Assembly: GCF_026191725.2 (NCBI RefSeq) | Contig: NZ_CP120863.1 | Span: 5,560,001 to 5,624,000, forward strand | Reading direction: 5' to 3' | From: Roseibium porphyridii | GTDB taxonomy: Bacteria > Pseudomonadota > Alphaproteobacteria > Rhizobiales > Stappiaceae | DNA length: 64,000 nt | Shown: positions 54,664-63,874 of the stretch, one piece after another | How the letters are laid out: each line of letters begins with the position of its first letter | Numbering within the stretch: position 1 is the first letter of the stretch | Notes under the pieces: model-generated | Databases searched by the model: none | Told to the model about the DNA's origin: nothing | What the model saw: the letters and a program-made list of their open reading frames with translations, nothing else | Program-made: the position numbers and the translations under genes

Positions 54664-55407
54664 ATGTACGAGCCCAGAGGAAACGGCAAAGCAAGGGCCG
54701 TACAATCCGTGACGTTTACCGAGGTGGAACCCCCGGAACACCTGCAAGATGTTGTGCATCGCTTCCTCGAGCTCAAAACAAATGAGAGCCTTGAAGAGGA
54801 CTACAGCTTTCACGCCCTGCCCGATGCATGCACCTACGCTGTCTTTGACCAGCTTGATGGTTCCATTTCCGGCGTGACGCGACTGCAAGCGACCTCCGAA
54901 GAACTCAATCTTGGAAAACAGTTTCACTACGTCAATATCCGTTTTTTGCCGGGTGTCTGGCAATCCGCAAGGGAAAAGAGTTCCTACGGAATGATTGCGG
55001 AGCCTTATTCGGGCGACCTTCAACTGGCCGAACTCAACCATCAACTTGTCAAACAGAGTGACTTTGCCGGAAAACGCGTATTGCTCACCGAATTTGTCGA
55101 GAGGCTTCTGGTCAGCGAGCACGTTGTTGCAAACCCGGTGACCGAGAAGATCTTTCGTCAGCTTGAACAGATACACTCTGTTGCCGATATGGCTTCGGTT
55201 GCGCAAATGTCGCCACGGCAGCTTCAACGCGTCTTAAAAAAGACATTGGGTTTCGCGCCTCATGATTTTCTGAAAGTGCTTCGATTGCAGCAGTCATTGA
55301 AAGGTGAGCCATCGCTGTCTTATGCGGATCAATCTCACTTCATTCATTCTTTTCGAAAGGCGACCGGATACACGCCGGCCCGATATTCCCGCAAGTTCGA
55401 TGTCTGA
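54664..55407 (+). CDS. AraC family transcriptional regulator
   Basis: A 247-residue protein. The N-terminal part (about 1-150) has the pattern MYEPRGNGKARAVQ... FHALPDACTYAVFDQLDG... FLPGVWQ common in AraC regulators with a DUF6597-like domain. The C-terminal part is the two-HTH DNA-binding domain: SVADMASVAQMSPRQLQRVLKKTLGFAPHDFLKVLR and then YADQSHFIHSFRKATGYTPARYSRKF. It likely controls the small VOC gene 71 bases downstream. Confidence 0.88.
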   Translation: MYEPRGNGKARAVQSVTFTEVEPPEHLQDVVHRFLELKTNESLEEDYSFHALPDACTYAVFDQLDGSISGVTRLQATSEELNLGKQFHYVNIRFLPGVWQSAREKSSYGMIAEPYSGDLQLAELNHQLVKQSDFAGKRVLLTEFVERLLVSEHVVANPVTEKIFRQLEQIHSVADMASVAQMSPRQLQRVLKKTLGFAPHDFLKVLRLQQSLKGEPSLSYADQSHFIHSFRKATGYTPARYSRKFDV

Positions 55408-55478
55408 AATCTACAATACAGGCAAATAGCGGCTTGCTAGGTAACCGGCATGTTCAACACGACCGGATGGAGTTGAAA

Positions 55479-55859
55479 ATGTCGAAGATGAACGCCGTTG
55501 GATGGTTTGATATTTATGTCGAGGATATGGATCGCGCAGTTGCATTTTATGAGAGGGTATTCGACCAGACGCTGGAGCCGATAGGCGACCCGACTGGCGA
55601 AAATCAGATGATGAGTTTCCCAGCCGACATGAGCGCCTACGGTGCCGGTGGAGCCTTGTCGAAATCTGAAAACGCATCCCCGGGCCCTGGTGGTACCGTT
55701 GTCTACTTTTCAGCTGAAGACTGTGCTGTCGAGGAGAGCCGCGTCAGCGCTGCCGGTGGCAAGATCATAAGACCCAAATTCTCCATTGGAGACTATGGCT
55801 GGGTCAGCCTGTGTCAGGATACCGAAGGCAACTTCTTTGGCATCAGTTCCATGAAATGA
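55479..55859 (+). CDS. VOC family protein
   Basis: A 126-residue single VOC domain: VGWFDIYVEDMDRAVAFYERVF at the start and VSLCQDTEGNFFGISSMK at the end, with GGTVVYFSAEDC in between. ATG 55479 is preferred to an earlier in-frame ATG at 55434 because GGAG precedes it and the domain starts there. The pairing with an upstream AraC regulator is common for this subgroup. The substrate is unknown. Confidence 0.85.
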   Translation: MSKMNAVGWFDIYVEDMDRAVAFYERVFDQTLEPIGDPTGENQMMSFPADMSAYGAGGALSKSENASPGPGGTVVYFSAEDCAVEESRVSAAGGKIIRPKFSIGDYGWVSLCQDTEGNFFGISSMK

Positions 55860-55866
55860 CTTTGGC

Positions 55867-55896
55867 TTGCGGGGTGCATACCCGAGGACCCCGCAA
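55867..55896. repeat. Hairpin between convergent genes
   Basis: TTGCGGGGT and ACCCCGCAA form a perfect 9-base stem with a 12-base loop just after the VOC stop and before the convergent cyclase stop. There is no T-run on either side, so it may be a weak two-way terminator. Confidence 0.45.
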
Positions 55897-55914
55897 ACCG
55901 GCCATGGAAAGAAT

Positions 55915-57309
55915 TCACACGGTCCAGACGTTTATCGACGTTTCCCGGCCTCTCAGCTTTATCTGATTTTTGGCCGAGAACTTGAAGTCCGGATTGGACG
56001 CGTTCTCGTCAAGACCCGCACGGCGCATCAGTTCTTCACTGACGACGCACTTGCACCCAAGTTCGCGTGTGGACGCTTCCAGCCTGCTGGCCACATTCAC
56101 TGTGTCGCCGACAACCGCAAATTCCAGCCGTCTCGACGGTCCTATGTCACCCAGGATCACCGGGCCGAAATGAACACCTACAGAGACCTTGATGGGTTCA
56201 ATGCCTCTGGATTGCAGGTCCTTGTTGAAGGCCTCGGTTTCGTCAATGAGCTGCAACGCTGCTTTCAACGCATTGGCGGCGTCGCCGGATTTGGTTTCCG
56301 GCGTTCCGAAAGTCGCCATGACGCCGTCACCCAGGTATTTATCAAGCGTACCTCCATTTTGAAAAATGGAGCGTTCCACGAAGGCATGATAATGGCGCAG
56401 GAGGTCCATGACTTCCTCAGGTGAATGATGCTCGGCAAACTGGGTGAAGCCGACAATGTCCGTGAACAGCACTGCCACTTCCTGTGTTCGAACAGCCCCG
56501 ATATCGCGATCCGTCGAGGCCAGAACATCGACCAGACTGGAGGGAAAGTAACGCGACAGGTTCGCACGCTCCGCCGCGAGATTGGCCTGTCGCATCAGGA
56601 GCTGGTTCGATCGCCAGCCCTTGAGCGCCAACATGGCCGCAACGATCAGGAAAACGACAATTTCCTGAATGCGTACTGAAGGGCGGACGCTATTGGGATC
56701 CAGTTCGCTTCCGACAATCGAATGGCCTTCAAAAGCGATTGCAGTCGCTTCGCTTAGCTCGGGAATTTTCTGTCCGAAAACCGCAACATAGATGAAACCG
56801 GCCAACCAGAGCACACCCACCCAGGTGCCAATCGCCCAAACCGTCCGCCAGGAATAGGCCAGTGTGGCAGCCGCCAGGAAAATGAAAAAGTAGATGAAAT
56901 TGTCAAACCTGTAGATGAACGCGGTCGGCACGTCCTCACTGAAAAAGGGATTGGGTGTGATGAAGAGAAGTGTCAGCAGGCTAACATCCAGGAAGATGAG
57001 GCCAAGTTCCGTGCGCGAATAACCGACGCGCGCCAGCCGCAGCTGCAGCCAGCCGAGAGCGATAAACACCGCGACCCATGCTTCATAATAAAGCACGCTC
57101 AGGCTCGGATTGAGGAAGGGCAGAAGGAGCGCGACTATGGACATCGCCACCGTTCTGGCAATCACAGCGAGGCGGTGCCCCTCCATTTTTTCGTTTTCAA
57201 GAGCCTGTGCCAGGAACTGGTTTGAACTGGCCTGCTGCCTTTCATCGTCGCGCAATTGACGAAGACGCGCGATAAACCTGAACGGTGAGGGCATTCTGAG
57301 AGCCGACAT
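55915..57309 (-). CDS. Membrane adenylate/guanylate cyclase (class III)
   Basis: A 464-residue protein with six hydrophobic segments in the first 250 residues and a class III cyclase domain after them: VLFTDIVGFTQFAEHHSPEEV with metal-binding Asp, GGTLDKYLGDGVMATFG with the second Asp, and PIKVSVGVHFGPVILGDIGPSRRLEFAVVGDTVNVASRLE. It makes cAMP (or cGMP) from the nucleotide triphosphate. ATG 57309 is preferred over GTG 57315 because CGGAG stands a few bases before it. It is a single gene. Confidence 0.9.
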   Translation of the reverse strand: MSALRMPSPFRFIARLRQLRDDERQQASSNQFLAQALENEKMEGHRLAVIARTVAMSIVALLLPFLNPSLSVLYYEAWVAVFIALGWLQLRLARVGYSRTELGLIFLDVSLLTLLFITPNPFFSEDVPTAFIYRFDNFIYFFIFLAAATLAYSWRTVWAIGTWVGVLWLAGFIYVAVFGQKIPELSEATAIAFEGHSIVGSELDPNSVRPSVRIQEIVVFLIVAAMLALKGWRSNQLLMRQANLAAERANLSRYFPSSLVDVLASTDRDIGAVRTQEVAVLFTDIVGFTQFAEHHSPEEVMDLLRHYHAFVERSIFQNGGTLDKYLGDGVMATFGTPETKSGDAANALKAALQLIDETEAFNKDLQSRGIEPIKVSVGVHFGPVILGDIGPSRRLEFAVVGDTVNVASRLEASTRELGCKCVVSEELMRRAGLDENASNPDFKFSAKNQIKLRGRETSINVWTV

Positions 57310-57537
57310 ACTCACTCCGTGTCATCTCAATCGTTCCAGTAGCTATCCTCACAATTGGTAATGAAGGAAAGGAATTCCTATGCCCTGTTCCGAAAAAGCC
57401 GGTCAGTGAATTGAAACCGCGTTGCACATAATCGCAAGCTGCGGCTTCGGAAGCGCATGCCAGACCCGCACACCCTCGGCCAGCGTGAGTGATCTGCCTC
57501 CAAGTTCACGTGGGAGGCGGCAAATTGCGCAGACTTG

Positions 57538-57559
57538 CGCCAAGCCGCTCAGCTTGGCG
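57538..57559. repeat. Hairpin over the permease stop codon
   Basis: CGCCAAGC and GCTTGGCG form a perfect 8-base stem whose 6-base loop includes part of the stop codon of the ABC permease. There is no T-run, so it is at best a weak stop or a 3' end protector for the transcript. Confidence 0.35.
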
Positions 57560-58316
57560 TGCGCTCAGCCCAACCTGCGAAAATTTTCTCCAGACCGACT
57601 ACGATGTAATAGAGAACGATGCCAAGCAGGGCCAAAGCAATTAGAACCGCGAACATGAGCGGATAGTCCGAGTTGGTTTTCCCACTGTCGAACAGCGCAC
57701 CCAGTCCCCTTCCATGAGGGCTGACGATCTCCATCAGATTGGTCCCGATGAAAGCCAGTGTCACCGACACCTTCAAAGCTCCGAAAAACTCAGGGAGCGT
57801 TTTCGGCAATGCGATTTTCCAGAAAATCGTTGTTTGCGATGCTCCGAGAGATCTCAGGATGTCGCGATATTCAGGCTCCAGGGTGGACAACCCGATCGAC
57901 ACAGAAACGGCAATCGGGAAAAAGGAGATCATGAAGGCGATCAGAACCGTATTGAAGTCGTGGGCGCCGACAAACATAAGCGCGACGATGGGAACAACCG
58001 TTGCCTTCGGGATTGCGTTGAAGCCGACCAGCAGCGGATAGAGAGCATCCCTCATGGTGCGTGAGAACCCCATCACCATTCCAAATGCGATACCGACGAG
58101 AACTGCCAGCAAAAGCCCCACGATTGTGCGCCAAAGCGTCTGCCAGCCCATGACAAGGAACAGTTCCCAGTACCGCACATAGGCAGGCCATAGATCACTC
58201 GGCGACGCCATCTTGTAGTTGGGCCAGTCATTCACCCAGACAAGCGCTTCCCACAGCAGCAGGAAAACCAGCATCGCAAACATCGGTACGATCACATTGC
58301 GCAAGCGTCCGTTCAT
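57549..58316 (-). CDS. NitT/TauT-type ABC transporter permease
   Basis: A 255-residue inner-membrane protein with about six hydrophobic segments and the SsuC/ThiX/TauC pattern: NWPNYKMASPSDLWPAY, VGFNAIPKATVVPIVALMFVG and an EAA-like loop LRSLGASQTTIFWKIALPKTLPEFFGAL. It forms the channel for a small organic ion or thiamine-precursor importer. Its start overlaps the ATPase gene end by four bases (ATGA). Confidence 0.87.
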   Translation of the reverse strand: MNGRLRNVIVPMFAMLVFLLLWEALVWVNDWPNYKMASPSDLWPAYVRYWELFLVMGWQTLWRTIVGLLLAVLVGIAFGMVMGFSRTMRDALYPLLVGFNAIPKATVVPIVALMFVGAHDFNTVLIAFMISFFPIAVSVSIGLSTLEPEYRDILRSLGASQTTIFWKIALPKTLPEFFGALKVSVTLAFIGTNLMEIVSPHGRGLGALFDSGKTNSDYPLMFAVLIALALLGIVLYYIVVGLEKIFAGWAERTPS

Positions 58317-59107
58317 GATGCAACCTCTTCGGGAACGCGCCCTTGGGCAATTTCAATCTGATGCCGCAGGATTGTAAGCCTCTCGGCTGCTTCTGCCGTG
58401 TAGAGTTCTTCCAGATTTGCGGGCGCTGACCGGTCGATGGTCATGACATATTGCGTGCGTGCGGGCCGACCGGACAACACAACAACCTGATCCCCCAGAA
58501 AAATGGATTCTCTGAGGTCATGGGTGATCAGCACTCCGGTGAACGGTTCCTTGGCTTTCAGGTCATGCATCGTTTGCCAAAGATCTTCCCTGGTGAAGGC
58601 ATCAAGCGCGCCAAAAGGTTCATCCAGAATGAGCACTTCCGGCTGATGCACCAGAGCCCGGCACAGAGACGCGCGCTGCCGCATGCCTCCCGACAGTTCC
58701 GACGGACGTTTGTCCTCAAATCCTTCCAGTCCGACCAATGACAGCAAATGCCGCGCCCGGTCTTTCGCGGCTTCGCCTTTCAAGCCGTTCGGAACGATTT
58801 CAAGGGGCAGCATGACGTTCTTCAAGATTGAGCGCCATTCCAGTAGAACCGGATTTTGAAATGCCATGCCGACTGTCGAGCGAGGCCCTCGCACGCGTTC
58901 GCCATGAAGCCAGACTTCGCCTTCATCAGGACGCATCAGTCCGGCAATGAGGCGCGTCAATGTCGACTTGCCGCAGCCGGAAGGACCTACAACGGCGCAG
59001 AAACCGCCTTCCTCGACCGACAGTTCAAGTCCGTCCAGAACTGGCAGTGGCCCGGCAGCCGTCGGATAGGCATGCCGCACGCCCTTTATTTCAATCAATG
59101 CTGTCAT
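58313..59107 (-). CDS. NitT/TauT-type ABC transporter ATP-binding protein
   Basis: A 264-residue ATPase with Walker A GPSGCGKSTL (about residue 40), signature LSGGMRQRASLCRAL, Walker B VLILDEPFGALD and the H-loop ITHDLRES. It belongs with SsuB/TauB/ThiZ. It overlaps the permease gene and follows the binding protein gene after a 42-base gap with a hairpin. The likely acceptor is the permease encoded next to it. Confidence 0.92.
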   Translation of the reverse strand: MTALIEIKGVRHAYPTAAGPLPVLDGLELSVEEGGFCAVVGPSGCGKSTLTRLIAGLMRPDEGEVWLHGERVRGPRSTVGMAFQNPVLLEWRSILKNVMLPLEIVPNGLKGEAAKDRARHLLSLVGLEGFEDKRPSELSGGMRQRASLCRALVHQPEVLILDEPFGALDAFTREDLWQTMHDLKAKEPFTGVLITHDLRESIFLGDQVVVLSGRPARTQYVMTIDRSAPANLEELYTAEAAERLTILRHQIEIAQGRVPEEVAS

Positions 59108-59122
59108 GAGATCCTTGATGGC

Positions 59123-59143
59123 CAGGGGGCATGAAGCCCCCTG
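59123..59143 (-). repeat. Hairpin between binding-protein and ATPase genes
   Basis: CAGGGGGC and GCCCCCTG form an 8-base GC-rich stem with loop ATGAA. It lies after the binding-protein stop on the minus strand; no T-run follows. Such hairpins commonly raise binding-protein expression above that of the membrane parts. Confidence 0.5.
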
Positions 59144-59149
59144 CCTTTT

Positions 59150-60160
59150 TTACTTCAAAGAAAAACCGCCTTCAGGCAGGTAGGCGTCCGTGAAATAGAG
59201 GCTCGCGTCAGGCTCATTCTGGAAGTCATAGACAGTACCGATCTGCTCAATGGCACTGGCCATGCGATCCGCGTCGATACCGCCCATACCGTTCGCGCTC
59301 GTATAGTCCGTGACGACATTGGCATCGATCGCCAACTGCAGGCGGCGCTGTTCCAGCGCGGCATCGGCTGCCGGGTTGCGCTTGACCAGCGCAGGAATGA
59401 CAGCTTCGGGATCAGCGATTGCATCTTTCCAGCCCATGGCAACAGCCTCAAGGAAGTTTTTGACCACCTCAGGGTTCGCGGCTGCGAATTCCGTGTTGAC
59501 GATGACCGCGTTGCCGTAAAGATCGAGACCGTGGTCTGCCATCAAAATGGTCGAAATGTCTTCTTCCGGCACACCCAAACGAACGAGGTTCAAATAGGAG
59601 CTGAACGAAAAGCCCGTGATGGACGAAACGTTTCCTTCAGCCAACATCGGTTCGCGGGTCGGGAACCCGACCGGCTCAACCTTGATGTCATCCATGTTGA
59701 TGTTGTTTTCGGCAGCAAAAATCGGGAACTGCGCCCAGGCACCATCCGGTGGCGGTGCGCCGAGAACCTTGCCCGCAAGGTCTGCCGGACCTTCAACGCC
59801 CAGTGACTTACGCCCAATGACGGCAAAAGGGGGTTTGTCATAAACCATCATCGCAGCAATGACGGGTGCACCCGGATTCTGGTCGAGGAATTTGATCAGA
59901 CTGTTGATATCCGCAAACCCGATCGGAAATGCACCTGTTGCGACCTTCGGAATTGCATCCAGGGACCCGGACCCCGCGGTGACCTCAACGCTCAAGCCCT
60001 TCTCATCAAAATGGCCATTGTCAATGGCGGCAAAATAGGGCGCGGACGGTCCTTCAAATTTCCAGTCCAGAGCAAAAGGGACAGAGGTCTTGTCACTGGC
60101 CACCGCGGCCGTTGCTCCGAATGCCACGACCGCAGCCGCGACGATTTTGCTGTAGAACAT
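59150..60160 (-). CDS. NitT/TauT-type ABC transporter substrate-binding protein (SsuA/THI5-like)
   Basis: A 336-residue periplasmic protein: a signal peptide ending at AVASDK, then an NMT1/THI5-like bi-lobed fold with SVPFALDWKFEGPSAPYFAAIDNGHF, DLAGKVLGAPPPDGAW and EPMLAEGNVSS. This group binds taurine, alkanesulfonates, nitrate or pyrimidine (thiamine) precursors. The DWKFEGPSAPY start is closest to pyrimidine- or aromatic-type binders, but the ligand is not known. GGGAG precedes ATG 60160. It is the first gene of the transporter operon. Confidence 0.88.
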   Translation of the reverse strand: MFYSKIVAAAVVAFGATAAVASDKTSVPFALDWKFEGPSAPYFAAIDNGHFDEKGLSVEVTAGSGSLDAIPKVATGAFPIGFADINSLIKFLDQNPGAPVIAAMMVYDKPPFAVIGRKSLGVEGPADLAGKVLGAPPPDGAWAQFPIFAAENNINMDDIKVEPVGFPTREPMLAEGNVSSITGFSFSSYLNLVRLGVPEEDISTILMADHGLDLYGNAVIVNTEFAAANPEVVKNFLEAVAMGWKDAIADPEAVIPALVKRNPAADAALEQRRLQLAIDANVVTDYTSANGMGGIDADRMASAIEQIGTVYDFQNEPDASLYFTDAYLPEGGFSLK

Positions 60161-60679
60161 GAACGTCTCCCGTTACTTCAACTGTGCCAGCGATAAGCTG
60201 GGTCTCTACTGCGCCAAACGTTAGAGAGTGAAATCGCGATTTGCAAATCTTTTTGGCACGTTTATTTTTTGAGCACACCCTCAGAAATAGCAGATGGGTC
60301 CGAGAGCCGGATCGGAAAGTGCTTCGAGGGCCAAAACACGCTTAAATTCCATAAGTTGCAGCCCCACTTTACCTCGCCTGGGAAGGGTGCTCCAACCAGG
60401 AGCCGGCCACACCGACTGAAGATTTGCCAACCTCGGCTCCATCAAAGGCGCTTTCTCCGGTTTTACTTAACCAAATGCTACCTGGAGCCGCCGCTTCTTA
60501 AAGTTGTTGTTTCTCAATCCACTATCCAGATGACCCCAGCATGAGTGTGTCTGGAAATTCACCTCTTGCCATACCAGACGCCTCATTTGGGCAATCAGCT
60601 GACATTAATCGGCCGCGCTTTACCCAAATTGTAGATCTGTCGCCCACAATCAGAGGCATTCATCGTGAAGAGGCGCCTT
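60161..60679. other. Intergenic region between binding protein and diguanylate cyclase
   Basis: About 520 bases with no gene I can support; short frames here lack ribosome sites and family features. It must contain the promoters of the two divergent genes. No Fnr/Dnr-type box or riboswitch is recognised, including no clear TPP element near the ABC operon. Confidence 0.5.
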
Positions 60680-62953
60680 ATGTCATCATTTCTTGCCAAT
60701 CGATCGATTGCATTCAAGCTCGCCCTTGTGTGCTGGGTACCGGTCTTGGCCCTGATCGCCATAAGCGCACAGAAGATCCACGTTGAATATCAAGCCTGGC
60801 AAAGGGCAGAAGCCATCGGAGAAGTTCTCAATGTGGCACCAATATTGTCAGATCTGGTTCACGATATTCAGCGCGAAAGGGGAACGTCTGCTGGATTAGT
60901 CGGCTCTCGAGGATTGGCGTTCAAGCAGTCGATCAAAGATGAAAGATCCGAAACAGATGCCGACCTGAAAAGGCTCCAGGCGACAGTTGGAGCGCCCTCC
61001 GGTAAACTTGCCGCCTCCAACTTCACAGACCCTTACAACGGGGCGCTCGCTGACCTTCAGAACCTGACGAAGATTCGACAGGAAGTCGATGCTCTTCAGA
61101 TTACAGTGCCGGACATTGCAAACTACTATACGGGCATCGTCGCTCAGCTTCTCGAAGCAATAGAAAAAATGAAGCTCTCGGTCGACAATGCGGAAGTTCT
61201 GCACCAGATCTCGGCCTATATCGCACTTCAGCATGCCAAGGAACATGCGGGTCTTGAACGCGCCATGGGTGCTGTCGGCTTTGGATCAGGGAACTTTGAA
61301 CCCGAGACCTACCAGCGCTTTTTGAGCCTCGTCGCGCAACAGGACTACATGTTTTCTCAGTTCCGCCAGAATGCGCCGACCGAAGCTCTCGTCCTCTTGA
61401 GCAAGCTGCAGCACGGACCATTGGAAACACGCGTCCAGGAGTATCGGGAAATCGCGCAGCAGAGTCCCTACGGCACCAGTTCGGCGCTCGTATCCGGGAA
61501 GGACTGGTGGGACGCAACGACTGCCCGCATCGACGCGCTCAAATCCATCGAAGACCGGTTGTCCCGATCGCTGCATGACTGGGCATTGGAAGCTTGTCAA
61601 AAGGCCTGGACTTCATTCCTTACATTGACGGCGTTTCTTGTTGCACTCGTGGCTGGTGCCGCTCTCGTTTCGCTGCTGGTTTATCGGGAAATCCAACCAC
61701 CAATCGCGCGTATCAACTCATCGATGGCCAGCTGGGCAAGTGACGGAGCTATTCCCGATCTAAAAGAAGCGCAGCGTCGGGATGGGATCGGCGAGCTTGC
61801 ACGTACCTTGAACGACCTGCGTCACCGGTTGGAGGACACACGGAAGATCGAATTGGAACGCAATGCCCGGGAGCGGGCACAAACACAAGAAATGAAGCTG
61901 CTTTCCGATCTCAATGAATGGCTTCAGTCGAGCACATCAACCGACGAACTTTACGCGATGATTGAAACATTCATGGCGAAGCTGCTTCCGGAGAGCAGCG
62001 GCAGCGTCTACGTCTTTTCCAATTCGCGCGACGTTCTGGACGGGACCTGCGCATGGAATGGCGGAGAGCTGCATGAGCACATTCGTCCCGACGACTGCTG
62101 GTCGCTGCGTCGTGGACGCGGCTACTCGTTCAAGACCGATGATATCAAGTTCGCCTGTGAACACACGCAGCCTCATGACGACGGCCCTTACTATTGCATC
62201 CCGATCCTGGCGCATGGCGAAACCGTTGGCATGATGCATCTGAAACCTTTGCCGGACATTTCGACGGATACTTTTTTCGAAAGCTACCGCCTCGCCCAGC
62301 TTGCCGCAGAACAAATCAGCCTTGCCATTGCCAACAGCAAGATGCGTGATCAATTGCACCAGCAATCCATTCGGGATCCACTGACCGGCCTCTTTAACCG
62401 GCGGCATTTCATTGAAGTTCTGAGGCGAAATGTCGAGACGTCAAAGCGCACGAAAGCGCCCTTTGTGCTGGCATCGATAGACGTCGATCACTTCAAGCGG
62501 TTCAACGACAATCACGGGCATGACGCAGGCGACATGGTTCTGCGCGCTGTCGGGTCGACGCTGGAACAGGCATGTGGTGTTGAAGAATTGCCGTGTCGTA
62601 TTGGCGGTGAGGAGTTCATGCTGCTGCTGTCCGACACGACGTTGGAGGCAGCCGAAAACCGCGCCGAGGAAATCCGTCAACTGATCGAAAAGATCACCGT
62701 GCGTTATGGCGAAAAGTCACTGCCGAAGATTACCATCTCCGTCGGACTGTCAGCCTATCCTGAGCACGGATCACTGCCGCAGGATCTTATGCAGACGGCC
62801 GACGATGCCCTATACAAGTCAAAGGCGGCTGGACGGAACCAGGTCACCATAGCCAATTTGGCCAAGGAAGTTCCAGATCAGCCAACCGTCGATTTTGATA
62901 GGGTCAAGGAGGAGCTGATCGATCATGTCGACCAGCGGATTGCCAAGATCTAG
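60680..62953 (+). CDS. NIT-domain diguanylate cyclase (NIT-TM-GAF-GGDEF)
   Basis: About 757 residues. A first membrane helix (about 8-32) is followed by a periplasmic NIT nitrate/nitrite-sensing-type domain (about 45-300, ILSDLVHDIQRERGTSAGLVGSRG), a second helix (about 305-335), a HAMP-like stretch, a GAF-like domain (about 400-545) and a GGDEF domain (about 560-735) with RIGGEEFMLLL and DPLTGLFNRRHF. The GGEEF motif is intact, so it should make c-di-GMP; the RxxD inhibitory site is not seen. ATG 60680 follows AGAGG; GTG 60665 is possible. NIT domains often bind nitrate or nitrite. Confidence 0.85.
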   Translation: MSSFLANRSIAFKLALVCWVPVLALIAISAQKIHVEYQAWQRAEAIGEVLNVAPILSDLVHDIQRERGTSAGLVGSRGLAFKQSIKDERSETDADLKRLQATVGAPSGKLAASNFTDPYNGALADLQNLTKIRQEVDALQITVPDIANYYTGIVAQLLEAIEKMKLSVDNAEVLHQISAYIALQHAKEHAGLERAMGAVGFGSGNFEPETYQRFLSLVAQQDYMFSQFRQNAPTEALVLLSKLQHGPLETRVQEYREIAQQSPYGTSSALVSGKDWWDATTARIDALKSIEDRLSRSLHDWALEACQKAWTSFLTLTAFLVALVAGAALVSLLVYREIQPPIARINSSMASWASDGAIPDLKEAQRRDGIGELARTLNDLRHRLEDTRKIELERNARERAQTQEMKLLSDLNEWLQSSTSTDELYAMIETFMAKLLPESSGSVYVFSNSRDVLDGTCAWNGGELHEHIRPDDCWSLRRGRGYSFKTDDIKFACEHTQPHDDGPYYCIPILAHGETVGMMHLKPLPDISTDTFFESYRLAQLAAEQISLAIANSKMRDQLHQQSIRDPLTGLFNRRHFIEVLRRNVETSKRTKAPFVLASIDVDHFKRFNDNHGHDAGDMVLRAVGSTLEQACGVEELPCRIGGEEFMLLLSDTTLEAAENRAEEIRQLIEKITVRYGEKSLPKITISVGLSAYPEHGSLPQDLMQTADDALYKSKAAGRNQVTIANLAKEVPDQPTVDFDRVKEELIDHVDQRIAKI

Positions 62954-63047
62954 ATCATCACAAATAAAGGTCGGACGTTTTCACAAGACACGCATTGACC
63001 CACACCGTAAAAGCGATTTGACGCCTTTCCAATAGAAGTGCCTCTTC

Positions 63048-63554
63048 ATGATTGTTTTTGAGACTTCGCGACTAAAGGTCCGGAAATGGCGGCGCGACGA
63101 CTTTGACACCTTGCTTTCTGTCTACGGCAACCCGAAAGTCTGCAGATACATTGATGACGGATCGCCACTCTCCGCGGACGAGGCCAGGGCATGGTTGTCG
63201 GTTACCCAGACCAACTATGAAAAGCGCGGGTATGGAATGTGGGCTCTGACGGCAAAAGACACCAGCGCAACGATCGGCTTTGGAGGTCTGGTGCATCCCG
63301 GCAATCAGAAAACTCCTGAAATCAAATACGCCCTTGATGTGGACCATTGGCGGCAAGGCTATGCAACAGAATTCGTGTCTGCCGCTTGCAGCCATGGCTT
63401 TGACCGCTTCGCCTTGCCTTCCATTATCGCAACCGTTGCTGCGGAAAACTTCGCATCAATCCATGTGCTCGAGAAAAGCGGTTTCAGTGCCACTGGAGAC
63501 CAGCTGGAGAGCGACGGTTCGATCACACGTGTCTTTCAAAAAACAGCCTTCTGA
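63048..63554 (+). CDS. GNAT family N-acetyltransferase (RimJ/RimL type)
   Basis: A 168-residue protein with the RimJ/RimL-like GNAT layout: TSRLKVRKWRRDDFDTLLSVYGNPKVCRYI at the start, then GMWALTAKDTSATIGFGGLVH, and the acetyl-CoA region ALDVDHWRQGYATEFVSAACSHGF with QGYATE. The end has SIHVLEKSGFSATG. It likely acetylates an amine, perhaps a protein N-terminus or small molecule; the target is not known. Confidence 0.9.
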   Translation: MIVFETSRLKVRKWRRDDFDTLLSVYGNPKVCRYIDDGSPLSADEARAWLSVTQTNYEKRGYGMWALTAKDTSATIGFGGLVHPGNQKTPEIKYALDVDHWRQGYATEFVSAACSHGFDRFALPSIIATVAAENFASIHVLEKSGFSATGDQLESDGSITRVFQKTAF

Positions 63555-63586
63555 CCTTTGAGATCGACCAGCGCGGCGACCGGTTC

Positions 63587-63874
63587 TTAAAAAAATCCGA
63601 AGTCATCGAAACTGTTCGGAATGTCCTCATCGGTTACAAAGGATTGGGGCTCGCCGGAACTGGAATGACCACCCGCCTGGCCAGGCTTCCAAATAGGGGG
63701 GTGCATGGTTTCGATCGGGATCCACTCCCCGCCTTCTGCATCTTCGTCCGGTGACACACCGCTGAAATCAAATCTGTCTTCATCAGAATTGGTTGCGGAT
63801 GTCCTGTCGTCTGCATTCAGGTCGCTTACTTTGTAAGATGTAATAAATGTGTTTGATACGCGGGGCATTTCCAT
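63587..63874 (-). CDS. Small acidic hypothetical protein
   Basis: A 95-residue acidic protein rich in Asp, Ser and Glu, with no predicted membrane segment and no known domain. It is likely disordered for much of its length and ends in the aromatic/acidic tail NSFDDFGFF. GAAGG lies just before ATG 63874, which supports translation. It lies alone at the right edge, facing the GNAT gene. I do not recognise it. Confidence 0.45.
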   Translation of the reverse strand: MEMPRVSNTFITSYKVSDLNADDRTSATNSDEDRFDFSGVSPDEDAEGGEWIPIETMHPPIWKPGQAGGHSSSGEPQSFVTDEDIPNSFDDFGFF

